DNA of 64,000 nucleotides from Phycisphaerae bacterium (GTDB taxonomy: Bacteria > Planctomycetota > Phycisphaerae > Tepidisphaerales > Tepidisphaeraceae). The stretch is from positions 36,330 through 100,329 of the forward strand of contig JAUJNJ010000006.1 of NCBI GenBank assembly GCA_030448225.1. The letters run 5' to 3'. Numbering within the stretch: the first letter of the stretch is position 1; every line of letters starts with the position of its first letter. Below the pieces are notes generated by a model. That model worked only from the letters and a program-made list of their open reading frames with translations. It had not been told where the DNA came from and ran no database searches. A program made the translations under genes and the position numbers. Positions 13,167-21,665 of the stretch are shown here, one piece after another.

Positions 13167-13877
13167 GGTCCGCGGCGCTTTCCCGACCGTCGGCGTACGC
13201 CCCCTCGAAGACCCGGGCGCCGGCCGCCGCCGACGGCGCGCGCCGGCTGCGCGAGGCCCGGCCGCCCAGGCACTCGCCGAGCAGCACGAGCGAGCGGTTC
13301 AGCCGCCGCTGGACCGTCTTGGCCGAGACGCCGACGACGCGGGCAGCCTCAGGCTGGGTCATTCCCTGGAGGGCGCACGAGGTTGAAGACCTCGCGGCTC
13401 CTCCTCGGGCAGGGCCTCGATCGCGGCGAGGACGCGGGCCAGGCCCCCGCTCGGCGCCGCCTGCGGGTCGGTCGCGGCCGACCGCGGCTCCGCCGCCGCC
13501 GCCGCGGGCACGCGCGAGTCGTACAGCTGGACGGTACACGTCGCCGCGTCGAGGCGGCGGGCCAGGTCGTTCAACTCCCACCGCATGTGCTGGTTGGCCA
13601 GCGCGAAGAACTGCCGGACGTTGGCCGGCCGCACGTCGCGCATCGCCTTGATCATGCGGCTCGACGACCGCGCCGAGCAGTTCTTCGGGGCAGAGGTTCA
13701 ACGGGCCCCGGGTCAGCGCGGGTAGCTCCGGTACAGCAGGCGGGAGCACAACAGGTGGAGCCGGTCGACGGACCGCGCCAGCAGGTCCCGAACGATCGCG
13801 CGGCCCGTGACTCCCCGCACCTCGCCCAACTCGTCCAGGTACCTCTGAACCGCCGCCGTCGTGTGGATCTCATCCAT
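13159..13877 (-). CDS. ECF-like sigma-70 family RNA polymerase sigma factor (frameshifted)
   Basis: The reconstructed product is about 235 residues. It starts MDEIHTTAAVQRYLDELGEV and has a region-2-like segment (IVRDLLARSVDRLHLLCSRL, then MIKAMRDVRPANVRQFFALA and NQHMRWELNDLARRLD). Region 4 is clear, with QGMTQPEAARVVGVSAKTVQ as the helix-turn-helix and RRLNRSLVLLGECLGG after it. The frame shifts near 13655-13720 and again near 13380. Its stop overlaps the start of the downstream kinase gene, the known planctomycete arrangement of an ECF factor next to a Ser/Thr kinase. The kinase is therefore a likely partner, perhaps phosphorylating this factor; that is inference. Confidence 0.82.
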
Positions 13878-14648
13878 GACGCTCCCGTCTTGTCCCGAGC
13901 AGCGGGTGGGTCGCCAGCCGCATCCCCACGATCGAGCCACTGCCGGAGCTACCGTCCCGGCGCCGACGGCGCCGAGGCGACGTGGCCCGCTTACGTACGA
14001 GGTTCAAGTCCGCAGTGTTCAGGCAGCACCGACGCCTGGTCGGCCCGGGAACCGTCTCCTGTGCGGCGAATGCGACGGCGACCCTTGCGACGGCGACGCT
14101 TGCGACGTCCGTCTTGCCGGCCGGACCATTCGCGGGTGCTGGTGATCAGTCTAACGGCGCGGGCGGCCCGGACACGACTCGGGAGCCACGTGTGGTCGAC
14201 ATCACAAGCCGCCGGTGCACGTCGCCGTTCTTGAACGCACCACCGCTACTACTGAGCGGGAGCCGCTGGACACGCGTGGCCGTGCTGGGGGTTTTTTTTG
14301 CACGACCGTTCGCCGGGGGCGGCTGATCCACTGCGGCCTGTACTCCGAGGAGAGCTTTCCGGGCGACCCGACGTCGTCGCCATCGTCCGAGGAACGGGAC
14401 GCCAGTTGCAGGATCCCCTCACCTCGCCCTCTCCCCGAGTGCGGGTGAGAGGGGGTTGGGCCGCGAGTCCGCGACCCGGCCGCACCATCCACTACCGGGA
14501 AACCGGTCGGCGGCCCTGAGGCTCGTGGCGTCTGCGCGTCTGCGGTGTCCACCCCTCGCGGCTTATCAACTCGAGGTGGCTGTGGCGCTCGCCCGGAAGG
14601 ACGCACGCCTCGAAGCGATTCCCTCTTCCGTTGGCAGGAGCCTCGAAA
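13878..14648. other. Long intergenic region without a convincing gene
   Basis: This 770 bp lies upstream of the sigma factor gene and must hold its promoter. It contains a short direct repeat of TTGCGACGGCGAC near 14085-14110, a T8 run at 14291-14298 and a CCCTCTCCCCG stem-loop at 14427-14453. Open frames in it show no recognisable motif. Confidence 0.4.
14427..14453. repeat. Short hairpin of the CCCTCTCCCC type
   Basis: CCCTCTCCCCG pairs imperfectly with CGGGTGAGAGGG. A relative with a similar left arm (CCCTCTCCCCAG) is at 39447-39472. It lies in gene-free DNA, and its role is unknown. Confidence 0.4.
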
Positions 14649-14973
14649 ATGAACTCTTCGGCAACAGCCGCGGCAGGACCGGACGAACTCGCGTACGTCC
14701 CCGCCCACGCCGCCGCCCGCCGCCCGATCAGCGCCATGCGGATCGCCTGCAGCCCGAACCTCGACGTGCTCCCGATGGACCACGCGTGGCAGAAGTAGTC
14801 GCGCGCGGCGGTGCGGGCGTTGGAGGACGCGGGGCGCACGTCGAAGAGGTGAAGCTCGCGATCGCGCGCCCTGGGCGGGAACTGAGCGACGTCAATGCAG
14901 ATCATCGGCCGCCGCAACGCGGACGCGGACGTGCTGGCGGCCACCGCGGCGTTCGAGCAGCCGCGCGTGGCAC
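14649..14973 (+). pseudogene. Amidase (amidase signature family) remnant with internal deletion
   Basis: The fragment opens with AGGAG nine bases before an ATG and then reads ARRPISAMRIACSPNLDVLP, the segment after the catalytic core of amidase-signature enzymes. A stop follows at HAWQK. Another frame continues with AAVRALEDAG, then AHVEEVKLAIARPGRELSDV. About 20 bp later the far C-terminal family motif appears as MQIIGRRNADADVLAATAAFE. The Ser-cis-Ser-Lys core and the stretch between ELSDV and QIIGRR are missing, so this is not just a frameshift. It lies directly upstream of an isochorismatase-type hydrolase gene, a likely old pathway partner. Confidence 0.7.
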
Positions 14974-15115
14974 GAGAGTCACCGGCTGTGCTGCGAGCCC
15001 GCTCGCCGTTTCATCGAAACGGGATCGGGTCGCAGGCGCGACGAAGACCGTCGTGCCGACTTCCTGCTCGATCCCGCCGGCGCGTGATCGCGCGTCGGCC
15101 AACTTTAAGGAGTTC

Positions 15116-15765
15116 ATGCCCACGAAGACGGGTCTCGACGCGTTGCTTCGCCCGGAAGACGGGGTCCTCGTGCTGATCGACCATCAGCCGTTCCAGTTCG
15201 CGAACCTGCACAGTCACGAGCCGACGATGATCGTCAACAACGTGGTCGCCCTGGCGAAGACGGCCAAGGTGTTCGGCGTGCCCACGATCCTGACGACCGT
15301 CCTGGAAGAGCGCGGCGGGTACCTCATCAAGGGGATCCAGGACGTCTTCCCGGACCAGAAGCCGATCGACCGCACCTTCATCAACACGTGGGAGGACCCG
15401 CGCGTCGTCGACGTCGTGAGGAAGACCGGGCGCAGGCAACTCGTGCTGGCGGGGCTCTACACCGAGATCTGCCTCGTCATGCCGGCGCTGCAGGCGATGG
15501 CGGAGGGTACGACGTGTTCGTCGTCACCAACGCGTCGGGCGGCGTTTCCGCGGAAGCCCACGACATGGCGGTCCGCCGCATGGTCGCCGCCGGCGTCGTC
15601 CCGATGACGTGGCTGGCGGTGCTGAGCGAATGGCAGCGCGACAGCGCGGCGAGAAGACGCTGGCCGGCATGGCGGGCGTCGTCGCGGAGCACGGGCGCGA
15701 GCGGCGTCGCGTTCGCGTGGGAAATGCAACTCCTCGCCGGCCGCGCGCGCCCGGCGCTGAAGCGC
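15116..15765 (+). CDS. Isochorismatase-family (cysteine) hydrolase, frameshifted
   Basis: The product belongs to the alpha/beta isochorismatase-like hydrolases that split amides or related bonds with an Asp-Lys-Cys triad. The first 130 residues are intact: VLVLIDHQPFQFANL (Asp), VALAKTAKVFGVPTILTTVL and LVLAGLYTEICLVMPALQ (Cys). After a shift near 15510 the next frame gives YDVFVVTNASGGVSAEAHDM and VVPMTWLAVLSEWQRD. Further shifts give EKTLAGMAGVVAEHG, then GASGVAFAWEMQLLAG. The ATG at 15116 follows AAGGAG closely. The position of the general-base Lys is not obvious. It shares a neighbourhood with a decayed amidase and a second family member at 16683. The end is approximate. Confidence 0.75.
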
Positions 15766-15844
15766 GCGACAGGGGGTCGTCGTCGAGCGACACGCGCCGG
15801 CTCTGCCGCGAGCGGCCGCCGTCTCCGGTCGGGCGCGCGAGCCG

Positions 15845-16145
15845 CTCGGGGTCTACACCCGCTGGCGGGGCATCACGGTCGACCGGATTCTCGAGGCGGC
15901 CGGGCTGGGAGCCGCCCTCGCCGTTCGTGATGGCGTTCTGCGACGGCGGCTACACGACGAACCTGCCGGTCGAGGACTTGCTCGACCGACAGCGCTGGTC
16001 GTGTGGGAGTACGTCGGTGAGCCGCTCGAACCCGAGCACGGCGGCCCGGCGCGCCTCCTCGTGCCGAAGCACCATTTCTGGAAGTCGGCCAAGTGGATGC
16101 GGGGGCTGCATTTCATGGGGGACAACGAGCCGGGCTTTGGAAGCC
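15845..16145 (+). pseudogene. Sulfite-oxidase-like molybdopterin oxidoreductase remnant
   Basis: The translated pieces are GVYTRWRGITVDRILEAAGL, PSPFVMAFCDGGYTTNLPVE, VVWEYVGEPLEPEHGGPARL, LVPKHHFWKSAKWMRGL and DNEPGF. They match the middle and C-terminal part of small sulfite-oxidase-like molybdopterin proteins in order. The N-terminal third, with the cofactor-binding Cys region, is absent upstream, and the reading is broken by at least two shifts. After PGF the similarity ends. I consider it a true fragment rather than a damaged full gene. Confidence 0.65.
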
Positions 16146-16682
16146 GCGTCCGCCATGTTGATACGGGCCGGCCAGCTGAGCCAGGCGATCCGTATAGAGC
16201 GATTTCGGGGTAGCGTCGAGATAGCGACGCCGCAACGCGGGGGATTGAGCTGCGCCTCCATGCGGGAAGCCGCGCCCGCGCGGCGTGGCTCGTGCGGCCG
16301 ATCGACCCACGGGCTAGTACCGGCAGTGAGGGTCGGATCGCAGTCTCGTCGAGGGCGAGTCAACGCGCGCGCCCCCAAAGCTTTCGTGCGGTCATACGCC
16401 GCGGATCGCGTCGCCTCCCCTATGCGTTGTCGCCGCTGCCGCCGTCCATGCGCGACGATTCGGAGGTCGGTCGATTCCACCCAATGATGAAGCGGGAACT
16501 GCGCGGGTACCAGCGTGGCGTGCCGGGCGCCCCCGCTCGGCGCACGCCCCTATCTCCCGTCGCGTCGCCATTTTGCTGTGTCCACCCCTCACGCTCAGGA
16601 ATCCGGCGACGACGAGCGGCGTCCGTGTTACGGGCGCACGTCTTCGACACTTATTCCCATCCATTCCCACAGGAGGTACGGC
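16146..16682. other. Intergenic region upstream of the exported hydrolase operon
   Basis: These 537 bp contain no recognisable gene. They follow the sulfite-oxidase-like remnant and presumably hold the promoter of the operon starting at 16683. Only the AGGAGG ribosome binding site at its end (16672-16677) is clear. Confidence 0.4.
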
Positions 16683-17486
16683 GTGAAGTCCCCCCGAACG
16701 AACCGGCGAATTGTCGGCGGCCTCGCGGCAGCGGTGGCCGTGGCGGCGCTGGTCATCTCGACGCGGAACGAGCCGACGCACGCGCAGGCGCAGGACGACA
16801 GGGCCCCCGCGGCGATCCCCGGGATCTCCCGCCAGCCGAGCGCCGCGGCGCGGGGCGCGCTGCTCGACCCGAACGACACGGTCATGCTCCTGCTCGACCA
16901 CCAGACCGGGTTGTTCCAGACCGTCAAGGACGTGCCGATCCAGGACCTCCGGACGAACACGGTGGCGCTGGCGAAGATCGCGGAACTCGCCAAGGTGCCG
17001 ATCATCTACACCGCGTCGGAGCCCAGCGGCACGAACGGGCCGATCATGGAGGAACTGGCCGCGGCCATGCCCCACGCGACGTACGTCCCGCGCAAGGGGG
17101 AGATCAGCGCCTGGGACAACGCCGACTTCGTGAAGGCCGTCGAGGCGACCGGCAAGAAGACGCTCGTGATCGCCGGCGTGTGGACCAGCGTGTGCGTCGC
17201 GTTCCCCGCCCTGCAGGCCAAGGCCGACGGCTACAAGGTCTACGCGGTGATCGACGCCTCGGGGGACGTGAGCCAGATGGCCACGCACGCGACGGTCACC
17301 CGGATGGCGCAGGCGGGCGTGGTCCCCGTCAGCAGCAACGTGATCCTCTGCGAGTTCCAGCGCACGTGGAACACCCCCGACGCCGCCAAGTGGGGCGCGC
17401 TCTACTCCGAGCTCGCGCCGAATTACCGTGCCGTGACCGAGAGCTATCGGAAGGCTCAAGACGTCGCCAAAGAAGCCGGGAAGTAA
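16683..17486 (+). CDS. Exported YcaC-like isochorismatase-family hydrolase
   Basis: The 267-residue product has an N-terminal membrane-targeting segment (RRIVGGLAAAVAVAALVIS) and then the isochorismatase-like fold. The triad residues are visible: Asp in TVMLLLDHQTGLF, Lys in YVPRKGEISAWDN and Cys in GVWTSVCVAFPALQ. The pattern KGEISAWDN with ASGDVSQMATHATVTRM resembles E. coli YcaC, whose substrate is unknown. The start is GTG at 16683 with a perfect AGGAGG six bases upstream. It opens a three-gene unit with an exported amidohydrolase and a beta-barrel channel, which suggests periplasmic breakdown of an amide-like compound. It is intact, unlike its neighbour at 15116. Confidence 0.87.
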   Translation: MKSPRTNRRIVGGLAAAVAVAALVISTRNEPTHAQAQDDRAPAAIPGISRQPSAAARGALLDPNDTVMLLLDHQTGLFQTVKDVPIQDLRTNTVALAKIAELAKVPIIYTASEPSGTNGPIMEELAAAMPHATYVPRKGEISAWDNADFVKAVEATGKKTLVIAGVWTSVCVAFPALQAKADGYKVYAVIDASGDVSQMATHATVTRMAQAGVVPVSSNVILCEFQRTWNTPDAAKWGALYSELAPNYRAVTESYRKAQDVAKEAGK

Positions 17487-17552
17487 ACAGGGCCGGGCCC
17501 GCCAGCGGTGCCGTGCTCGGCGGCCACACACTTTATGCGCGGGAGGCCCGAC

Positions 17553-19379
17553 GTGAGAAGCGTGCTGTTCTTCGCTGTCGTCTGTGTCGTCGCCGCACGT
17601 TGCGTTTCGGCGGCGCCGGCGCGAGAGGCGGGGGGAGCGCGGGCGGCCGACGCGGCGGCGCGGCCGTCCGTCGCCCTGATCGTCCACAACGCGAAGGTCA
17701 CGACGCAGGACGCCACCGTGCCGAACGCGGCGGCCATCGCGGTTGCGGGCGAGCGGGTGGTCGCGGTCGGTGCCGACGCGGACGTGCTCGCGCTCCGCGG
17801 CCCCGCCACCCGGGTCATCGACGCGAACGGGCGGCGGGTCATCCCCGGGCTGAACGACTCGCACCTGCACGCCACCCGCGAGGGCCGGTTCTACAACAGC
17901 GAGCTGCGGTGGGACGGCGTGCCGTCGCTCGCACGCGGGCTGGCGATGGTGCGCGAGCAGGCCGCGCGGACGCCCGCCGGGCAGTGGGTGCGGGTCGTGG
18001 GCGGTTGGTCGCCGCACCAGTTCGCCGAGCGGCGGATGCCGACCGTGGCGGAGCTGAACGCCGCCGCGCCCGATACGCCCACGTTCGTCATGTTCCTCTA
18101 CAGCCAGGGCATGCTGAACCGCGCGGGCGTGGCCGCGCTGGGCGTCACCGCCGAGACGAAGGCGCCGCCCGGCTGCCGCTACGAACTGCTGCCCGACGGC
18201 GGGGCGGTCCTGCACGCCGAGCCGAGCCCCGTCATCCTCTACCAGACGATCGACGCGCTGCCGAAGCTGTCGGCCGCCGATCAGCTCAACTCGACCCGCC
18301 ACTGGTACCGCGAGCTGAACCGCCTGGGGCTGACCAGCGCCGTCGACCCCGGCGGCGGCGGACACCTGTTCCCGGTCGACTACGCGGCCACCGACGCGAT
18401 GGCGAAGGAGGGCAAGCTCCCGCTCCGGATCTCGCTCTACCTGTTCGCGCAGAAGCCCGGCGACGAACTCGCCGCCTACGAGCGCTGGACCGCCGGCCAG
18501 CGGCTCGCACTGAACATGGCCGCCGCCCGGCTCAACGGATACGTCGCCACGGGCGCGGGCGAAAACCTCGTCGCCTCCGCCGGCGACTACGAGAACTTTC
18601 TTGCCGCCCGGGTGGAGTTGAAGCCGGCGATGGAGTCCGACCTGCGTGCCGTCACGACCGTGCTCGCACGGGCCGGGTGGCCGCTGCGGATCCACGCGAC
18701 GTACGACGAGTCCGTCACGCGGATGCTCGACGTGTTCGAGCCGGTATTTCGCGAGACGGCCTACAAGGGCCGCTGGGCGTTCGACCACGTCGAGACGCTC
18801 GGCCAGGCGAACCTCGCCCGGATCAAGGCGACGGGCGGCGGCATAGCGGTGCAGGACCGCATGGCGTACGCCGGCGAGACGTTCGTCGAGCGTTACGGGA
18901 AGGCCGCCGCCGCGCAGGCGCCGCCGCTGCGCAAGCTCGTCGACAGCGGCGTCCCGCTCGGCGCCGGCACCGACGGCACCCGCGTCAGCAGCTACAACCC
19001 GTGGGTCAGTCTCTACTGGATGACGACCGGCCGGACGGTCGGCGGGGCGAAGCTGTACGCCGACCCCGACCTGCTGACCCGCGCCGAGGCCCTGCGGCTC
19101 TACACGGTGGGCAGCGCGTGGTTCAGCGGCGACGAGGAGCGCAAGGGCCGACTCGCGCCGGGGCAACTGGCGGACCTCGCAATCCTGAGCGACGACTATT
19201 TCGCCGTCGACGCCGAGCGGATCAAAGGGATCGAATCGGTTCTCACGGTAACCGGCGGCGACGTCGTGTACGCCGCGGCGGAGTTCGACCGCCCGGGCCT
19301 CGCGCCGCCGCCGCTCCCCCCGGTCAGTCCGGCGTGGTCGCCCGTCGCGTACTACGGCGGGTACCAGAGGGCGCGATGA
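17553..19379 (+). CDS. Exported YtcJ-like amidohydrolase
   Basis: This is an Amidohydro_3-type metal-dependent hydrolase of about 608 residues. A signal peptide (RSVLFFAVVCVVAARCVSA) follows a GTG start at 17553, which has GGAGG six bases upstream; the ATG at 17535 lacks one. Metal-site motifs are visible: NDSHLHATREG, PLRIHATYDESVTRM, WAFDHVETL and GAGTDGTRVSSYNPW. The C-terminal GRLAPGQLADLAILSDDYF is typical of the subgroup. Members act on varied N-acyl or cyclic amide compounds. The stop overlaps the next ATG (ATGA), so it is translationally coupled to the channel gene. Confidence 0.9.
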   Translation: MRSVLFFAVVCVVAARCVSAAPAREAGGARAADAAARPSVALIVHNAKVTTQDATVPNAAAIAVAGERVVAVGADADVLALRGPATRVIDANGRRVIPGLNDSHLHATREGRFYNSELRWDGVPSLARGLAMVREQAARTPAGQWVRVVGGWSPHQFAERRMPTVAELNAAAPDTPTFVMFLYSQGMLNRAGVAALGVTAETKAPPGCRYELLPDGGAVLHAEPSPVILYQTIDALPKLSAADQLNSTRHWYRELNRLGLTSAVDPGGGGHLFPVDYAATDAMAKEGKLPLRISLYLFAQKPGDELAAYERWTAGQRLALNMAAARLNGYVATGAGENLVASAGDYENFLAARVELKPAMESDLRAVTTVLARAGWPLRIHATYDESVTRMLDVFEPVFRETAYKGRWAFDHVETLGQANLARIKATGGGIAVQDRMAYAGETFVERYGKAAAAQAPPLRKLVDSGVPLGAGTDGTRVSSYNPWVSLYWMTTGRTVGGAKLYADPDLLTRAEALRLYTVGSAWFSGDEERKGRLAPGQLADLAILSDDYFAVDAERIKGIESVLTVTGGDVVYAAAEFDRPGLAPPPLPPVSPAWSPVAYYGGYQRAR

Positions 19380-21085
19380 ACCGGGGGCCGACAGCACGTC
19401 GTGACGCCGAGTTCCTGCGGTGGCACGAACGCTCCAGTGCTCATCCGCACGGCAACAGTCCCGTTCCACTGTCCCCGCGCCTACACGAGGCACAGATCCC
19501 GAAGCGCGGCCCGCTGTGCTGCTTGCTGCTCATGCTCGCCGGCCCGGGATGCGTCAACGAACAGTGCGAGCAACCAGATGCTTCGCCCGCCGCATTCGGA
19601 GCGGGATTAGGCGGGGGCCCGCGGGTTCCCGTTGCCGGCGCCCGTAGCCGCCGGGGGGCGGGCGTCGGCACGCGACCCGTTGAACGCGCGATGGGCGATG
19701 CGGTTTCCAGCGGTGCGGACGAGACCAGTGCGCCGACACTGCCCGACCTGTCAACCTACCGATACGACGAAGACTATTCCGGTTTGCGGGATGCGAACGT
19801 TCGACAAGCCGCCGATCCGCTTTCGCTCGCCCCCCTCAAGTACGTGCCGCTCGACGATCGCGGCGACAGCTACCTCAGCTTCGGCGGCGAGCTGCGGCTC
19901 CGCTACGAGTTCTACGACCAGAACCAATGGGGGCAGGGCACGCAGGACGACGGAGGCTACCTCTGGGGCCGCGGATTGCCGTATGCCGACCTGCACTTGG
20001 GCCCGAACTTCCGCGCGTTCGGGCAGCTCATCGCCGCGTTCGAGTGGAACGACGAGGCCGGCGTTTCCCCGCCCGACGAGGACCGGCTCGACCTCCTCCA
20101 GGCGTTCGTTGACGTGTCGGTCCCGCTCGGCGACAACGCCGCGCTGCTCGTCCGCCCGGGGCGGCAACTCCTGCGATACGGGTCCGAGCGGCTGATCGGC
20201 GTCCGGTACGGGCCGAACGTGCCCCAGCCGTTCGACGCGGCGGTCGCGCGGTACGAGCAGGGGCCGTGGCGGGTCGACGTCTTCTACGCACGGCCGGTCG
20301 AGATCGGGCGCGGCGAGTGGGATGACGCGGCCGACGACACCCAGTCCGCGTGGTCGGTTTATGCTACGCGTGAGCTGCCGTCCCTCGGGGACCGCAGCGG
20401 CCTGGACGCGTATTGCATCGGCTACCTCGACGAGCAGGCGGCGTTCGTGCAGGGCGGGGGGAGGGAACTCCGCCACACGCTCGGCACCCGCTTCTTCGGC
20501 GACCGTCGCGGCGTCGATTGGGACCTCGAGGGGTTCTACCAGTTCGGCTCCTTCGACGCGGCGGACGGCGACGGTGACATCTCCGCATGGTCGGTTGCCT
20601 CGAACGTCGGCTACACCGTGGAGCAGGTGCCGCTACGACCGCGGCTCGGGCTCCGCGCGAACGTGATCAGCGGCGACGACGACCCGGACGACCCCGACCT
20701 CCGGACGTTCAACGCGCTGTTCCCCAAGGGCAAGTACTTCGGCGAGATCGGCCTCGTCGGGCCGTACAACCTCGTCAACCTCCACCCGGCCGTGACGCTC
20801 AACATCACCAACCAGCTCGCGCTCGACCTCGCGTCGGTCTTCTACTGGCGATACAGCAGGGAGGACGGGATCTACGACAACGCGGGCAACGTGATTCGCG
20901 ACGGGCTCGAGAGCCGCGAGTGGTACATCGGGACGCAGCTCGAAGCATCGCTGACCTACTCGCTCAGCCGCGAGATTGAGGCGTCGGCTGCGTACGGCGT
21001 GTTCCTGCCCGGGAGGGTCATCGAGGAGACGGGGCCGGACGAGGTCGTGCACTTCGTCGGGGTCGAACTCCTTTACAGGTTCTGA
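19376..21085 (+). CDS. AlgE-like outer-membrane beta-barrel (alginate export family)
   Basis: The product resembles alginate-export/AlgE-type porins of the outer membrane. A hydrophobic stretch (RGPLCCLLLMLAGPGC) about 45 residues from the ATG may be the signal. The mature part has YLSFGGELRLRYEFYDQNQW, LPYADLHLGPNFRAFGQLIA, AALLVRPGRQLLRYGSERLI (the diagnostic GRQ-like strand), TLGTRFFGDRRG and a C-terminal aromatic end (FVGVELLYRF), as in outer-membrane barrels. The ATG at 19376 overlaps the amidohydrolase stop. A start closer to the hydrophobic segment is possible because the frame is open for a long way upstream. It probably supplies substrate to, or exports product from, the two upstream hydrolases. 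Confidence 0.85.
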   Translation: MNRGPTARRDAEFLRWHERSSAHPHGNSPVPLSPRLHEAQIPKRGPLCCLLLMLAGPGCVNEQCEQPDASPAAFGAGLGGGPRVPVAGARSRRGAGVGTRPVERAMGDAVSSGADETSAPTLPDLSTYRYDEDYSGLRDANVRQAADPLSLAPLKYVPLDDRGDSYLSFGGELRLRYEFYDQNQWGQGTQDDGGYLWGRGLPYADLHLGPNFRAFGQLIAAFEWNDEAGVSPPDEDRLDLLQAFVDVSVPLGDNAALLVRPGRQLLRYGSERLIGVRYGPNVPQPFDAAVARYEQGPWRVDVFYARPVEIGRGEWDDAADDTQSAWSVYATRELPSLGDRSGLDAYCIGYLDEQAAFVQGGGRELRHTLGTRFFGDRRGVDWDLEGFYQFGSFDAADGDGDISAWSVASNVGYTVEQVPLRPRLGLRANVISGDDDPDDPDLRTFNALFPKGKYFGEIGLVGPYNLVNLHPAVTLNITNQLALDLASVFYWRYSREDGIYDNAGNVIRDGLESREWYIGTQLEASLTYSLSREIEASAAYGVFLPGRVIEETGPDEVVHFVGVELLYRF

Positions 21086-21087
21086 AG

Positions 21088-21290
21088 GAGACGCACGCGC
21101 CAGTCTTCTACTCGACGCGCCACGGGCACGGCACGGCGCTGGCCGCCGCGGGCGTGTCGGAGTCCGTCATCGCCAAGTCGATGCACCACGCGCGCCGGGC
21201 GACCACCGCCCGCTACATCCACGCCGACCGCAAGCGCGTCGGCGCCGCGACCGCCACGCTCCCCGACCTATCGCCCGCGCAGCGGCAGCG
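21088..21290 (+). pseudogene. Tyrosine recombinase (integrase) C-terminal remnant
   Basis: The translation from 21088 reads FYSTRHGHGTALAAAGVSES, then VIAKSMHHARRATTARYIHA. This is the catalytic end of phage-type integrases: the box II Arg-His, an L/MxH box and the Tyr nucleophile in ARYIHA. Everything upstream of box II is missing, and the frame runs on without similarity. It starts three bases after the channel gene stop and ends about 180 bp before tRNA-Leu(CAA), a typical integration target. It is probably what is left of an integrated element. Confidence 0.72.
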
Positions 21291-21472
21291 GGCGACGGGG
21301 ACGACGGCAAGGGGGCGCACCCCGACGCCGACGCCGGCTCTGTCTTTGCCAAGTCTGTGCCGCTTCAGGCACGCGGGCGGACCCCGGTGGACAAAAAGCG
21401 CGGCGGCGGGTACAACCCAAAAGCACTGATTTGCCGGGAAAAACGGCGGAAACCCCGCAAAAGCAGCACGAC

Positions 21473-21556
21473 GGCCCCTTGGCGGAATTGGCAGACGCGA
21501 TGGATTCAAAATCCATTGCCCGCAAGGGCGTATCGGTTCGAGTCCGATAGGGGCCA
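21473..21556 (+). tRNA. tRNA-Leu (CAA)
   Basis: An 84-base class II tRNA: acceptor GGCCCCT/AGGGGCC with discriminator A, D arm GGCGGAATTGGCAGACGC, anticodon arm ATGGA-TTCAAAA-TCCAT (anticodon CAA), variable arm TGCCCGCAAGGGCGT and T arm ATCGG-TTCGAGT-CCGAT. The 3' CCA is not encoded. Confidence 0.97.
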
Positions 21557-21652
21557 ATCCCCGCTTCACATCATGGTCGGGCCCGGAAGACGCGAGCGTC
21601 GATCGCCGAGTACCTCGCCCGGGCGAATCGTGCGGCGCGCGGTTGCCGGGAC

Positions 21653-21658
21653 TATAGT
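21653..21658 (+). promoter_or_regulatory. Possible -10 box (TATAGT), leaderless start of coaX
   Basis: TATAGT ends seven bases before the coaX ATG and no ribosome binding site is visible, so transcription probably starts at or next to the start codon. No clear -35 box is seen. Confidence 0.5.
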
Positions 21659-21665
21659 TGCACCC

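Noticed and set aside
14291..14298. T8 run as an intrinsic terminator
   Set aside because: No adequate G/C stem precedes the T run on the plus strand, and no gene ends nearby on that strand.
16113..16310. Minus-strand frame with ALRRRYLDATPKSLYTDRLA as a transposase or other gene fragment
   Set aside because: It looks protein-like at first sight but matches no family I know, has no start signal and lies in a gap beside decayed genes. The evidence is too weak.
16292..21085. One giant 1597-residue protein fused to the AlgE-like barrel
   Set aside because: The upstream part of this frame is antisense-like noise overlapping the hydrolase and amidohydrolase genes in another frame. The ATG overlapping the amidohydrolase stop is the better start.
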